Assembly: GCA_910588625.1 (NCBI GenBank)
Contig: CAJUQN010000037.1
Location: 1-23,843 of the forward strand
Length of the DNA stretch: 23,843 bases
Direction of reading: 5' to 3'
DNA from: an uncultured Oscillospiraceae bacterium
Lineage (GTDB): Bacteria; Bacillota; Clostridia; Oscillospirales; Oscillospiraceae
Shown here: positions 1 to 5,877 of the stretch, in pieces
Position numbering within the stretch: the first letter of the stretch is position 1
Layout of the letters: each line of letters starts with the position of its first letter
Notes under the pieces: generated by a model
Told to the model about the DNA's origin: nothing
Database searches by the model: none
The model's input: the letters and a program-made list of their open reading frames with translations, nothing else
Translations under genes and position numbers: made by a program

Positions 1-445
1 CCGCCCTCCTTGGCGGACAGCACGGAATCCATTTCCCAGTGAAACGGCTCTTCCCTCGTCGCCACTTCCACCGGCCTGTCCTCGATGCTCTCCCCCTTCG
101 GCGCCCTCGCCGCCTGCACCTTCTTATACTCGGTCTTTCTCTTCCCGCCCATCGGCAGACTCTTGTTGGTCATGCGCAGAAACACCCCGTCGTTGATATA
201 CTTATACACGGTCCACTTGGAGAGGGTCACAGAGAAGGTCAAGCCGTCCTCTTTGATTTTATGCAGGGCCGCTTCCGGGGAATATCCGTCGTCCGCTATC
301 TTCCCCTCTATATAGTTCGCCAGTTCCTGGTCGTTCCCCAGTTTGATGTCTGGCCCCTTGGCCCGCAAGTTCTCCTGATACTTCCGTTCCGCCGTCTCTG
401 CACAGTACACTTCCTTGTCAACCAGGTTTGTATCCCGCTGGACGA

Positions 446-754
446 TCAGGCCCCGCTTACACTGATGCTTTCCAGCACCCACTTTGCGACGGAGTAGACC
501 GTCGTTGTGCCGACAACCTCTTTCTCGCGCCAGTTCCCTTTGCACCTGGGGCAATCGTACTCGACGCCCTTAATGGTCACTTTCCCCGTGCTGTCACAGC
601 AGACGCAGGGGGCGCGCGTCTCCTTTTGCTTCCCGGCCACGGTGTAATACTCCCGGCCCCACAGGATAGGGAACGCCGCCTTGACCCTGATGGACAGGCC
701 CGGCGCCTCGCCCGGCTTCCCGCCCAGTTTCAGCCACCACGCCGCCCCCGTCAT
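446..754 (-). CDS. small zinc-ribbon-like protein, inside the IS30 gene
   Basis: A 102-codon frame, out of phase with the surrounding transposase. Its ATG (754-752) follows AGGAG with a 4-base gap. The middle has CVCC about 16 residues before CPRC, around a TGKVTIKGVEYD stretch, which looks like a four-cysteine zinc ribbon of the kind seen in small phage-borne proteins. The N-terminal third is basic and has a Trp-Trp pair; no signal peptide or membrane segment is visible. The last codons and the stop lie just past the right-hand KRG repeat of the host transposase, so the C-terminus is partly encoded by transposase DNA. No function is claimed. It may be a transferred gene fragment rather than an expressed protein, but it has a ribosome binding site and an open frame across the whole insert. 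Confidence 0.5.
   Translation of the reverse strand: MTGAAWWLKLGGKPGEAPGLSIRVKAAFPILWGREYYTVAGKQKETRAPCVCCDSTGKVTIKGVEYDCPRCKGNWREKEVVGTTTVYSVAKWVLESISVSGA
449..458 (-). repeat. right copy of 10-bp imperfect repeat bounding the insert
   Basis: On the minus strand this reads AAGCGGGGCC, coding K-R-G in the transposase frame. It matches 8 of 10 bases of AAACGAGGCC at 764-773. The two copies are exactly 315 bp apart, a multiple of three, so recombination between them would restore the transposase frame. Confidence 0.6.
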
Positions 755-763
755 CTGTCTCCT

Positions 764-773
764 GGCCTCGTTT
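764..773 (-). repeat. left copy of 10-bp imperfect repeat bounding the insert
   Basis: On the minus strand this reads AAACGAGGCC, coding K-R-G at the end of the helix-turn-helix region of the IS30 transposase. It is the partner of the copy at 449-458. It may be a diverged target duplication or a recombination joint. Confidence 0.6.
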
Positions 774-940
774 CAGTTCCGTATATACGGTACACTGACT
801 GATTTCCAGCTCTGCGGCAATCTTGACCGGGGAAGCGCTACGCCGCCACATCAATTCAATCTTTCTGCGGTCCTCCAGCGTCAAAGTCCTCACTTAATCA
901 CCCCTTTTCCCGTTTCTGCCCCCGTTTGGGTAAAAAAATA

Positions 941-973
941 ATGCAGAAAAAGGTTGAAAAACCTTTTCTGCAT
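941..973. repeat. inverted repeat / hairpin with GAAA loop near the IS30 end
   Basis: A 15-base left arm (941-955) and a 14-base right arm (960-973) pair completely apart from one bulged A, and enclose the loop GAAA (956-959). It lies 48 bp outside the transposase start codon, where the end of the element would be expected. It may be the IS terminal region, or a hairpin in the transposase leader that damps read-through. No long T tract follows on either strand, so a simple terminator is less likely. Confidence 0.5.
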
Positions 974-1016
974 TTAACTTACTACATCAGCATTTCAAAA
1001 AATTCACAAAAACCTC

Positions 1017-1045
1017 TTTACAAGCCAAACATTTATTGCTATAAT
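1017..1045 (+). promoter_or_regulatory. sigma-A-type promoter for the 26-aa gene
   Basis: TTTACA (1017-1022) and TATAAT (1040-1045) are separated by exactly 17 bases, a near-consensus vegetative promoter. It lies 31 bp upstream of the start codon at 1077. It points away from the IS30 gene and into the short reading frame. Confidence 0.75.
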
Positions 1046-1076
1046 ATACAACAAGAAAACTAAGGAGGTGATGACG

Positions 1077-1157
1077 ATGAAGGTCCTCTTTTCAATGCCC
1101 GTTGATATCGACGAGTTGATCTTCGCCGGAGAGACTACCGTTCCCAGCGATCGCTGA
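1077..1157 (+). CDS. 26-aa small protein or leader peptide
   Basis: A 26-codon frame from ATG (1077) to TGA (1155-1157), beginning MKVLFSMPVDIDEL and ending TTVPSDR. The ribosome binding site AAGGAGGTG (1062-1070) is close to the anti-16S consensus and lies 6 bases before this ATG. Another in-frame ATG at 1071 directly abuts it and is too close to be preferred. The peptide is acidic in the middle, has no cysteine, and is too short and polar for a membrane segment. A promoter lies upstream and a terminator-like hairpin at 1192-1212, giving a transcript of roughly 160 nt that carries nothing else on this strand. I do not recognise the family. It could be a free peptide, a signalling peptide, or a leader whose downstream gene has been lost. 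Confidence 0.6.
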   Translation: MKVLFSMPVDIDELIFAGETTVPSDR

Positions 1158-1191
1158 GCACGACGTAATTTCAATGGTTCCCGATTTGACT

Positions 1192-1212
1192 CGTCCTCTT
1201 GAGGGACGTTTT
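1192..1212 (+). terminator. short intrinsic terminator after the 26-aa gene
   Basis: CGTCC (1192-1196) pairs with GGACG (1204-1208) across a 7-base loop, followed by TTTTTATTTT. The stem is short but GC-rich and sits directly on the T tract. A competing pairing exists: GACGAGT at 1110-1116, inside the small frame, is the exact complement of ACTCGTC at 1189-1195 and would break the terminator stem. Confidence 0.55.
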
Positions 1213-1231
1213 TATTTTACGCTTTGAATAG

Positions 1232-1266
1232 AAAAGGAACACCGCCATCTTGGCGGTGTTCCTTTT
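1232..1266. terminator. strong bidirectional terminator
   Basis: A perfect 16-bp stem (1232-1247 with 1251-1266) around a 3-base loop, flanked by A-rich sequence on one side and a T run on the other, so it can act in both directions. It lies about 10 bp past the stop codon of the BI-1 gene and marks the end of the histidine transcript. It also blocks plus-strand transcription from the small gene. Confidence 0.9.
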
Positions 1267-1277
1267 TTGCATTAAGC

Positions 1278-2003
1278 TCAATTCCGGCTCCGGCTCCGCC
1301 CCAAAAAGCGCAGCAAGTAAAGGAACAGATTAATGAAATCCAGATACAGCTGGAGTGCAGAGTAGATCGACGCCTTTTGCAGCATGACCTCGTCACCATA
1401 AAAATACTCGTAGTTTGCTTTAATTTTCTGGGTATCATAGGCGGTAAAGCACAAAAACACCACGATACCTACCATACAAATCCCCCGCTCCAGTGCAGTC
1501 AGGTCAATAAACATGGATAGCAGTCCTGCAATCAGCAGGAACATTAGTCCACCAACAAGCAACGGACGCAGCCCGGACAGGTCTGTCTTGGTGAACCGTC
1601 CATAGATGGCAAAGCAGCCGAAAAACAGCGCAGTCAGGCCAAAAATAAAGATCAGATTGATCACATCGTAGGCGAAAAAGTATACGGAAAATACGATGCC
1701 ATTCAAAATCGAATACACCGCAAATAGCATCCGCGTAATCCCCACCGACCGATTCAAGATACCGGCAGACATAACCAACACCACCACGACCTCTGCCACC
1801 AGTAAAACCATGGGAATATAGGGATTGCTGAAAAATATGCTCACCAGGCCGGTCATAGCCAAAGCCGCCGCCAGCAGAAACGTGATCATCAGCCCCACAA
1901 ACATCCAGCCGAAGGTCTGGGACATATACTGGTTCAAAGTTAAGCCAGCGTGGGCATAATCACTGTCAAAATCATAACGGTTCACATTTCGTTCTTCCAT
2001 CAT
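1278..2003 (-). CDS. Bax inhibitor-1 (BI-1/YccA) family membrane protein
   Basis: An integral membrane protein of about 241 aa with some seven hydrophobic segments. Its closing segment, LYLDFINLFLYLLRFLG, is the acidic C-terminal hallmark of the BI-1/TMBIM family. Bacterial members include YccA, which restrains the FtsH protease, and YetJ, a pH-sensitive calcium leak channel; the role of this copy is unknown. The frame can be read from a TTG at 2006, but AAGGAG (2014-2009) best fits the ATG at 2003 (5-base gap) or at 2000. The ATG at 2003 shares its A with the hisE stop (TGATG), so translation is probably coupled to hisE. It is the last gene before the strong terminator and appears to be transcribed with the histidine genes. 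Confidence 0.9.
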   Translation of the reverse strand: MMEERNVNRYDFDSDYAHAGLTLNQYMSQTFGWMFVGLMITFLLAAALAMTGLVSIFFSNPYIPMVLLVAEVVVVLVMSAGILNRSVGITRMLFAVYSILNGIVFSVYFFAYDVINLIFIFGLTALFFGCFAIYGRFTKTDLSGLRPLLVGGLMFLLIAGLLSMFIDLTALERGICMVGIVVFLCFTAYDTQKIKANYEYFYGDEVMLQKASIYSALQLYLDFINLFLYLLRFLGRSRSRN

Positions 2004-2329
2004 CAACTCTCCTTATCCACTTGCTTCATCTGTTTCAGATTGCCGATCTTCTGGGCACGACGGTCCAGCTCAGCTATCACGTCACTTAGAGGGATCCCCT
2101 TTTCGACCATCATCACTATCAGATGATAAATGAGATCGGAAATCTCCCCTATTGTGTCGGAGAGGACGTCATTTTTCGCCGCAATAATAGTTTCGGCGCA
2201 CTCCTCCCCCACTTTTTTCAGGATTTTATCCACCCCCTTGTCGAATAGATAGCAGGTATAAGACCCCTCCTGAGGGTTGGCCTTCCGGTTCAAAATCACC
2301 TGGTACAGGGTCTCAAGCGTATTGTCCAT
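2003..2329 (-). CDS. hisE: phosphoribosyl-ATP pyrophosphatase
   Basis: Cytoplasmic enzyme of 108 aa that hydrolyses phosphoribosyl-ATP to phosphoribosyl-AMP plus pyrophosphate, step two of histidine synthesis. It has the MazG-like helical fold signature: KKVGEECAETIIAAKN carries the metal-binding glutamates, and an EISDLIYHLIVMM helix follows. A GGGAGG site precedes the ATG. It is a separate gene from hisI rather than the HisIE fusion common in other bacteria. It lies 31 bp after hisI and overlaps the start of the BI-1 gene by one base. The length fits stand-alone HisE proteins. Confidence 0.96.
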   Translation of the reverse strand: MDNTLETLYQVILNRKANPQEGSYTCYLFDKGVDKILKKVGEECAETIIAAKNDVLSDTIGEISDLIYHLIVMMVEKGIPLSDVIAELDRRAQKIGNLKQMKQVDKES

Positions 2330-2360
2330 ATCATATCCCTCCCGCGCTTGGTTTCATACA

Positions 2361-2681
2361 TTATAACTCGATTGGATTGAAAAAGCAACTATGGGCCCCT
2401 GTGTGGCAGGTTGGTCCATCCGGTGCGCACATATATAGGAGCGTATCGGTGTCACAGTCCGCAAAAACCTCCTTGACGTGAAGAAAATTTCCGCTGGTCT
2501 CCCCTTTATTCCAGAGCGCTTGGCGGCTTCGACTCCAAAACCACGCTGTTTTTGTCTTGAGCGTCAGCTCTACCGCCTCCCGGTTGGTAAAACCCAGCAT
2601 GAGCACTTCCCTGCTTCCCTGTTCCTGAATGATAACAGGGATCAGATCAGATTTCTGAAACAGTAAGTCCAAATCAAACAT
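2361..2681 (-). CDS. hisI: phosphoribosyl-AMP cyclohydrolase
   Basis: Cytoplasmic zinc- and magnesium-dependent enzyme of 106 aa that opens the adenine ring of phosphoribosyl-AMP, step three of histidine synthesis. Diagnostic motifs are present: WSRSRQALWNKGETSGN for the substrate, DCDTDTLL with the magnesium-binding aspartates, and three zinc-site cysteines, one in LLYMC and two in CHTGAHSC. A GGGGAGG site lies 8 bases before the ATG. It is 25 bp after hisF and 31 bp before hisE. All key residues appear intact and the length is normal for a monofunctional HisI. Confidence 0.96.
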   Translation of the reverse strand: MFDLDLLFQKSDLIPVIIQEQGSREVLMLGFTNREAVELTLKTKTAWFWSRSRQALWNKGETSGNFLHVKEVFADCDTDTLLYMCAPDGPTCHTGAHSCFFNPIEL

Positions 2682-2706
2682 ATGCTATTCCTCCCCGCAC
2701 TACGCC

Positions 2707-3462
2707 TCACCGCACTGGGATATTTCGGCCCCGAAGGAATTCCTTGACCTGGGGCACGGTCAGCTCCCTAACGTGGAACAGCGAGGCTGCCAAAGCCGCG
2801 TCGCAGCCGGTCTCCTCGAACACGCGGGCAAAATGCTCCAAACTCCCGCAGCCGCCGGAGGCAATCACTGGGATGGAAACAGCCACTGTCACTGCGTGGG
2901 TCATCGCAAGGTCAAAACCCGTCTTGGTGCCGTCGGCATCCATTGAGGTAAGCAAGATCTCCCCAGCACCTAGTTCCTGTCCACGTTTGGCCCATTCCAC
3001 CGCGTTGATGCCGGTGGGCGTTCTCCCGCCGGCCACCACCACCTCATACCAACCCTCGGGACGGAGGCGGGCATCAATAGCCAGCACAACACACTGGGAC
3101 CCAAATCGCTGAGCAGCACGGGCAATCAAGGTTTCATCCTTTACGGCAGCGGAGTTGACTGATATCTTATCCGCCCCAGCCCGAAGCAGCCGATGGAAGT
3201 CCTCTAAAGTGCGGATGCCACCGCCCACAGTCAAGGGAACAAACACCTGCTCCGCAGTGCGTTCTACTACATCCACCACTGTATCCCGGGCATCGCTGGT
3301 GGCGGTGATATCCAAATAGACAATTTCATCTGCCCCCTGGTCCGAGTAGTACTTAGCCAACTCCACCGGGTCACCCGCGTCCCGAATATTCATAAAATTG
3401 ACGCCCTTTACCACTCGTCCGTCCCTGACATCCAGGCAGGGGATAATGCGTTTGGCTAACAT
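2707..3462 (-). CDS. hisF: imidazole glycerol phosphate synthase, cyclase subunit
   Basis: TIM-barrel subunit of 251 aa that joins ammonia from HisH with PRFAR to give imidazole glycerol phosphate and AICAR. The N-terminus MLAKRIIPCLDVRDGRVVKG contains the first catalytic aspartate (residue 11). The second is in the VLAIDAR strand near residue 130. GGGIRTLEDF and SGGCGS are the two phosphate-binding loops. The ATG overlaps the end of the P-loop kinase-like gene by 7 bp. Its partner HisH is encoded three genes upstream. Length and motifs are standard. Confidence 0.97.
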   Translation of the reverse strand: MLAKRIIPCLDVRDGRVVKGVNFMNIRDAGDPVELAKYYSDQGADEIVYLDITATSDARDTVVDVVERTAEQVFVPLTVGGGIRTLEDFHRLLRAGADKISVNSAAVKDETLIARAAQRFGSQCVVLAIDARLRPEGWYEVVVAGGRTPTGINAVEWAKRGQELGAGEILLTSMDADGTKTGFDLAMTHAVTVAVSIPVIASGGCGSLEHFARVFEETGCDAALAASLFHVRELTVPQVKEFLRGRNIPVR

Positions 3463-3965
3463 GAAAGCCCCTCCAAATATCGGTCAATTTCCCTCTGGCT
3501 TTTCAGGACAACTACTTTGTCTGGATATTGGTGCAAAATTTCCTGGAATTCTACACGTTTCTGGCTGACACGGCCTTTGAACAGAATCCACAACATGAAT
3601 TCCAGGTCCATCTTCTCTGGACATCCCTCTCCCATATCTGCACGGGTCTGCCCACGATAGCGGAAATAGCGTTTCCATGCCCGGATAAAGCAAGTTAGAC
3701 GCGGGAAATCCAGGAAAATAATTCTATCTGCCTCTGACATCCGGCGGCTATACTCAAATTTCGTATAATTTCCGTCGATGACCCATTCCAGCTGCTCCAT
3801 GAACTTGTGCACCAGCTTGTGGGCCTCCTCCCTATCCCGCGCCTGCCAGCCTGGGGCCCAATACACCCGGTCGAAATGGAGTACTGGAATATCGTAGCGC
3901 TCCCCCAAGGCACGGGCCAGAGTGGACTTTCCGGCACCGCTGTATCCAATCACTGCAATTTTCAT
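3456..3965 (-). CDS. P-loop kinase-like protein (adenylate kinase / topology-modulation FlaR-like)
   Basis: A 169-aa P-loop NTPase. The Walker A motif GYSGAGKST lies at residues 7-15. It is followed by DFDR-like LHFDRVYW, the WVIDGNY segment, a SEADRIIFLDFPR strand and an arginine-rich helix (RAWKRYFRYR), the layout of small nucleoside/adenylate-kinase-like proteins often annotated as DNA topology modulation protein FlaR. The substrate is not known from sequence. It is embedded in the histidine operon: its ATG shares ATGA with the hisA stop and its end overlaps hisF by 7 bp, so it must be co-transcribed and is probably translationally coupled. No recognised step of histidine synthesis needs such an enzyme, so its job here is open. 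Confidence 0.85.
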   Translation of the reverse strand: MKIAVIGYSGAGKSTLARALGERYDIPVLHFDRVYWAPGWQARDREEAHKLVHKFMEQLEWVIDGNYTKFEYSRRMSEADRIIFLDFPRLTCFIRAWKRYFRYRGQTRADMGEGCPEKMDLEFMLWILFKGRVSQKRVEFQEILHQYPDKVVVLKSQREIDRYLEGLSC

Positions 3966-4684
3966 TGCTGGGGTCCGGCTTCCCGGATGGCCTCGGCCAA
4001 ATCAATGGTCCCGGCATAGTACGCCTTACCGATGATGGCCCCGTACAGGCCCATATCCCGCAGACGTCTCACATCCTCCAACGTAGTGACACCACCGGAT
4101 GCTATGATGTCGCATTTTACCACCTTTTGCAGCGCAGCTAGCTGGCCAAAGCTAGGTCCAGAAAGCATCCCGTCGGTGGCAATATCAGTAAAAACGAGAG
4201 TTTTGACCCCTTTCCCCTCCATCTGGCGGGCCAAATCCAAACCACTCAATCCGGAATCTTGCTCCCAGCCCGCCGTTCGGACTCGACCATCCAGACAATC
4301 AATGCCTACGGCCACCCGGTTGCCATATCGCTCCAGCGCATAATCTACGACCTCAGGATTGGCAACGGCAGCGGACCCAATGACCAGTCGGGTTACACCT
4401 GACGCGGCCACCATATCCACATCTCCTTGCGTTTTGATACCGCCCCCTAGCTCCACAGATAAGCCAGAATTTTGAATCACTTCATTGACGTCGGGAGAAT
4501 TTATCCGAACTCCACCCCGCGCCCCATCTAGGTCCACCATGTGAATCCATTTTGCCCCCGCCTGGGCAAAGGCCAAAGCCGTACTTATGGCACTGTCAGC
4601 CACCTGACTGACAGTGGAAAACTCCCCCTTTTTCAGACGGACACACTTTCCGTCCTTCATGTCGATAGCAGGCAATAAAATCAT
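3962..4684 (-). CDS. hisA: ProFAR isomerase
   Basis: TIM-barrel enzyme of 240 aa that isomerises the ring-opened ProFAR intermediate to PRFAR, step four of histidine synthesis. MILLPAIDMKDGKCVRLKKG carries the catalytic aspartate at residue 8. The second acid lies in the VFTDIATDGML strand. ELGGGIKTQGD and ASGGVTTLEDV are the twin phosphate loops shared with HisF. GGAG lies about 9 bases before the ATG, inside the end of hisH, and the two genes overlap by ATGA (4681-4684). Its 3' end overlaps the kinase-like gene in the same way. Length is normal. Confidence 0.97.
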   Translation of the reverse strand: MILLPAIDMKDGKCVRLKKGEFSTVSQVADSAISTALAFAQAGAKWIHMVDLDGARGGVRINSPDVNEVIQNSGLSVELGGGIKTQGDVDMVAASGVTRLVIGSAAVANPEVVDYALERYGNRVAVGIDCLDGRVRTAGWEQDSGLSGLDLARQMEGKGVKTLVFTDIATDGMLSGPSFGQLAALQKVVKCDIIASGGVTTLEDVRRLRDMGLYGAIIGKAYYAGTIDLAEAIREAGPQQ

Positions 4685-5289
4685 TGGATCAATTCTCCAA
4701 AATTCTTCAAAATTTGCAGTCCAACCACTCCGCTCTTCTCCGGGTGGAACTGACAGCCGTATACTCCGTTGCGCGACACTGCCGCCACTACAGAAGGGCC
4801 ATATTGAGTGCGTGCAATCACATCGTTCTCATACGCAGCGCAGCCACAGAATGAGTGGACAAAATACACGTAGGCACCATCCTCTAGCCCGCAGAACAGC
4901 GGCGAGTCATTTTGAAAGCTCAAACTATTCCATCCGATGTGCGGTAGTTTCAAATCGGTCTGAATCCGTTTTACACTCCCGCTGACAAGTTTTAAGCCTT
5001 CACAGATTCTCCCCTCTTCTCCGCGGTCAAACAGCAGCTGCATCCCCAGGCAAATACCCAGAATAGGTTTGCGCCCTGCCTGAGCCGCCAGAGCCTGGTT
5101 CAGCCCGCTCTCATACAACTTATCCGCCGCGTCCGGAAATGCCCCAACTCCGGGTAGGATGATCGCATCAGCCCGTTCCAGCTCCTTCGCATCACCTGTG
5201 ACCAGTGTTCTCTGGCCGATGTACGCCATTGCATTGGCAACACTTTTCAGGTTGCCAACGCCATAGTCCACAATCGCGGTATATTTCAT
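4681..5289 (-). CDS. hisH: imidazole glycerol phosphate synthase, glutaminase subunit
   Basis: Class I glutamine amidotransferase of 202 aa that supplies ammonia to HisF. The nucleophile is in GICLGMQ (Cys80), and the His-Glu pair is in CQFHPEKS (His182, Glu184). DYGVGNLKS at the N-terminus and LPGVGAF (oxyanion region) are typical. A GTG at 5292 could add one residue, but AAAGGAG fits the ATG at 5289 with a 7-base gap, and that ATG shares its A with the hisB stop (TGATG). It overlaps hisA by 4 bp. All catalytic residues are present. Confidence 0.97.
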   Translation of the reverse strand: MKYTAIVDYGVGNLKSVANAMAYIGQRTLVTGDAKELERADAIILPGVGAFPDAADKLYESGLNQALAAQAGRKPILGICLGMQLLFDRGEEGRICEGLKLVSGSVKRIQTDLKLPHIGWNSLSFQNDSPLFCGLEDGAYVYFVHSFCGCAAYENDVIARTQYGPSVVAAVSRNGVYGCQFHPEKSGVVGLQILKNFGELIQ

Positions 5290-5864
5290 CACAACGCTCC
5301 TTTTGTGGAAATTACACCATCCCCCTCTACCTGCACTGCTTCCTTCAATGCCAAACCCAAGGATTTGAACAGCGCCTCAGTGATGTGATGTGCATTGTCT
5401 CCATACTCACACTTTTGATGTAAAGTGATTCCACTGTTCACCGCAAACGCCCGCATGAATTCCACTGTCAGACAGCTATCATAGCCGCCGATCATCGACT
5501 GGGGCATGGGCGCGTCAAACACTAGAAAAGGCCGGTTGGAGCAGTCCAAAACCGTACGGCACAACGCCTCATCCATGGGTACAAAAGCGGCGCCATATCG
5601 CCGGATGCCTTTCTTGTCCCCCAGTGCTTCTCTGAACGCCTGTCCCAGTACGATACCCACATCCTCCACCGTATGATGGCCGTCCACGTGCAGGTCACCT
5701 AGGGCGGACAATTCCATCCCAAAGCCGGCATAAAAAGCCAGCGCCGTGAGCATATGATCAAAAAAACCAATCCCTGTAGATACGCTTACCTCTCCCCCGT
5801 CCAGACAAAGAGTGAGGCCGATATCTGTCTCTTTCGTGGTGCGCTGTACGACAGCTTGACGCAT
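5289..5864 (-). CDS. hisB: imidazoleglycerol-phosphate dehydratase
   Basis: Manganese-dependent enzyme of 191 aa that dehydrates imidazole glycerol phosphate to imidazole acetol phosphate. The two related halves show the metal-binding pairs: FFDHML (His37), DGHHTVED (His63, His64, Glu67) and NAHHITEA (His159, His160, Glu163). It is the monofunctional form; no N-terminal histidinol-phosphatase domain is attached, so the phosphatase must be encoded elsewhere. AAGGAAGGTG lies 5 bases before the ATG. There is a 13-bp gap from hisD, and it shares one base with hisH. Confidence 0.97.
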   Translation of the reverse strand: MRQAVVQRTTKETDIGLTLCLDGGEVSVSTGIGFFDHMLTALAFYAGFGMELSALGDLHVDGHHTVEDVGIVLGQAFREALGDKKGIRRYGAAFVPMDEALCRTVLDCSNRPFLVFDAPMPQSMIGGYDSCLTVEFMRAFAVNSGITLHQKCEYGDNAHHITEALFKSLGLALKEAVQVEGDGVISTKGAL

Positions 5865-5877
5865 AAGGTCACCTTCC

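Larger units (their letters stand above)
1..893 (-). pseudogene. IS30-family transposase, split by a 315-bp insertion and cut by the window edge
   Basis: An IS30-type transposase gene. It begins at a GTG (893-891) preceded by an AAGGGGTGA-like ribosome binding site. The first 40 or so codons form a helix-turn-helix of the IS30 N-terminal type (LTLEDRRKIELMW, then KIAAELEIS). The frame then meets stops at 596-594 and about 572-570. From 458 down to 1 the same frame resumes with the rest of the protein: a YSPEAAL element-binding region, SKWTVYKYINDGVF, and the start of the DDE catalytic domain at HWEMDSV. Both halves are in one frame, and removing 315 bp between two KRG codon triplets would rejoin them. 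The catalytic domain beyond HWEMD lies outside the window. As it stands the gene is broken unless the segment is removed. The IS30 assignment is by motif recognition. Confidence 0.85.

Noticed and set aside
941..973. Intrinsic terminator reading for the GAAA-loop hairpin
   Set aside because: No T run follows either arm closely, so the IS-end or leader-hairpin reading is preferred.
3456..3965. The P-loop gene as the missing histidinol-phosphate phosphatase
   Set aside because: It has a Walker A kinase motif and no metal-phosphatase motifs of the HAD, PHP or inositol-phosphatase types.
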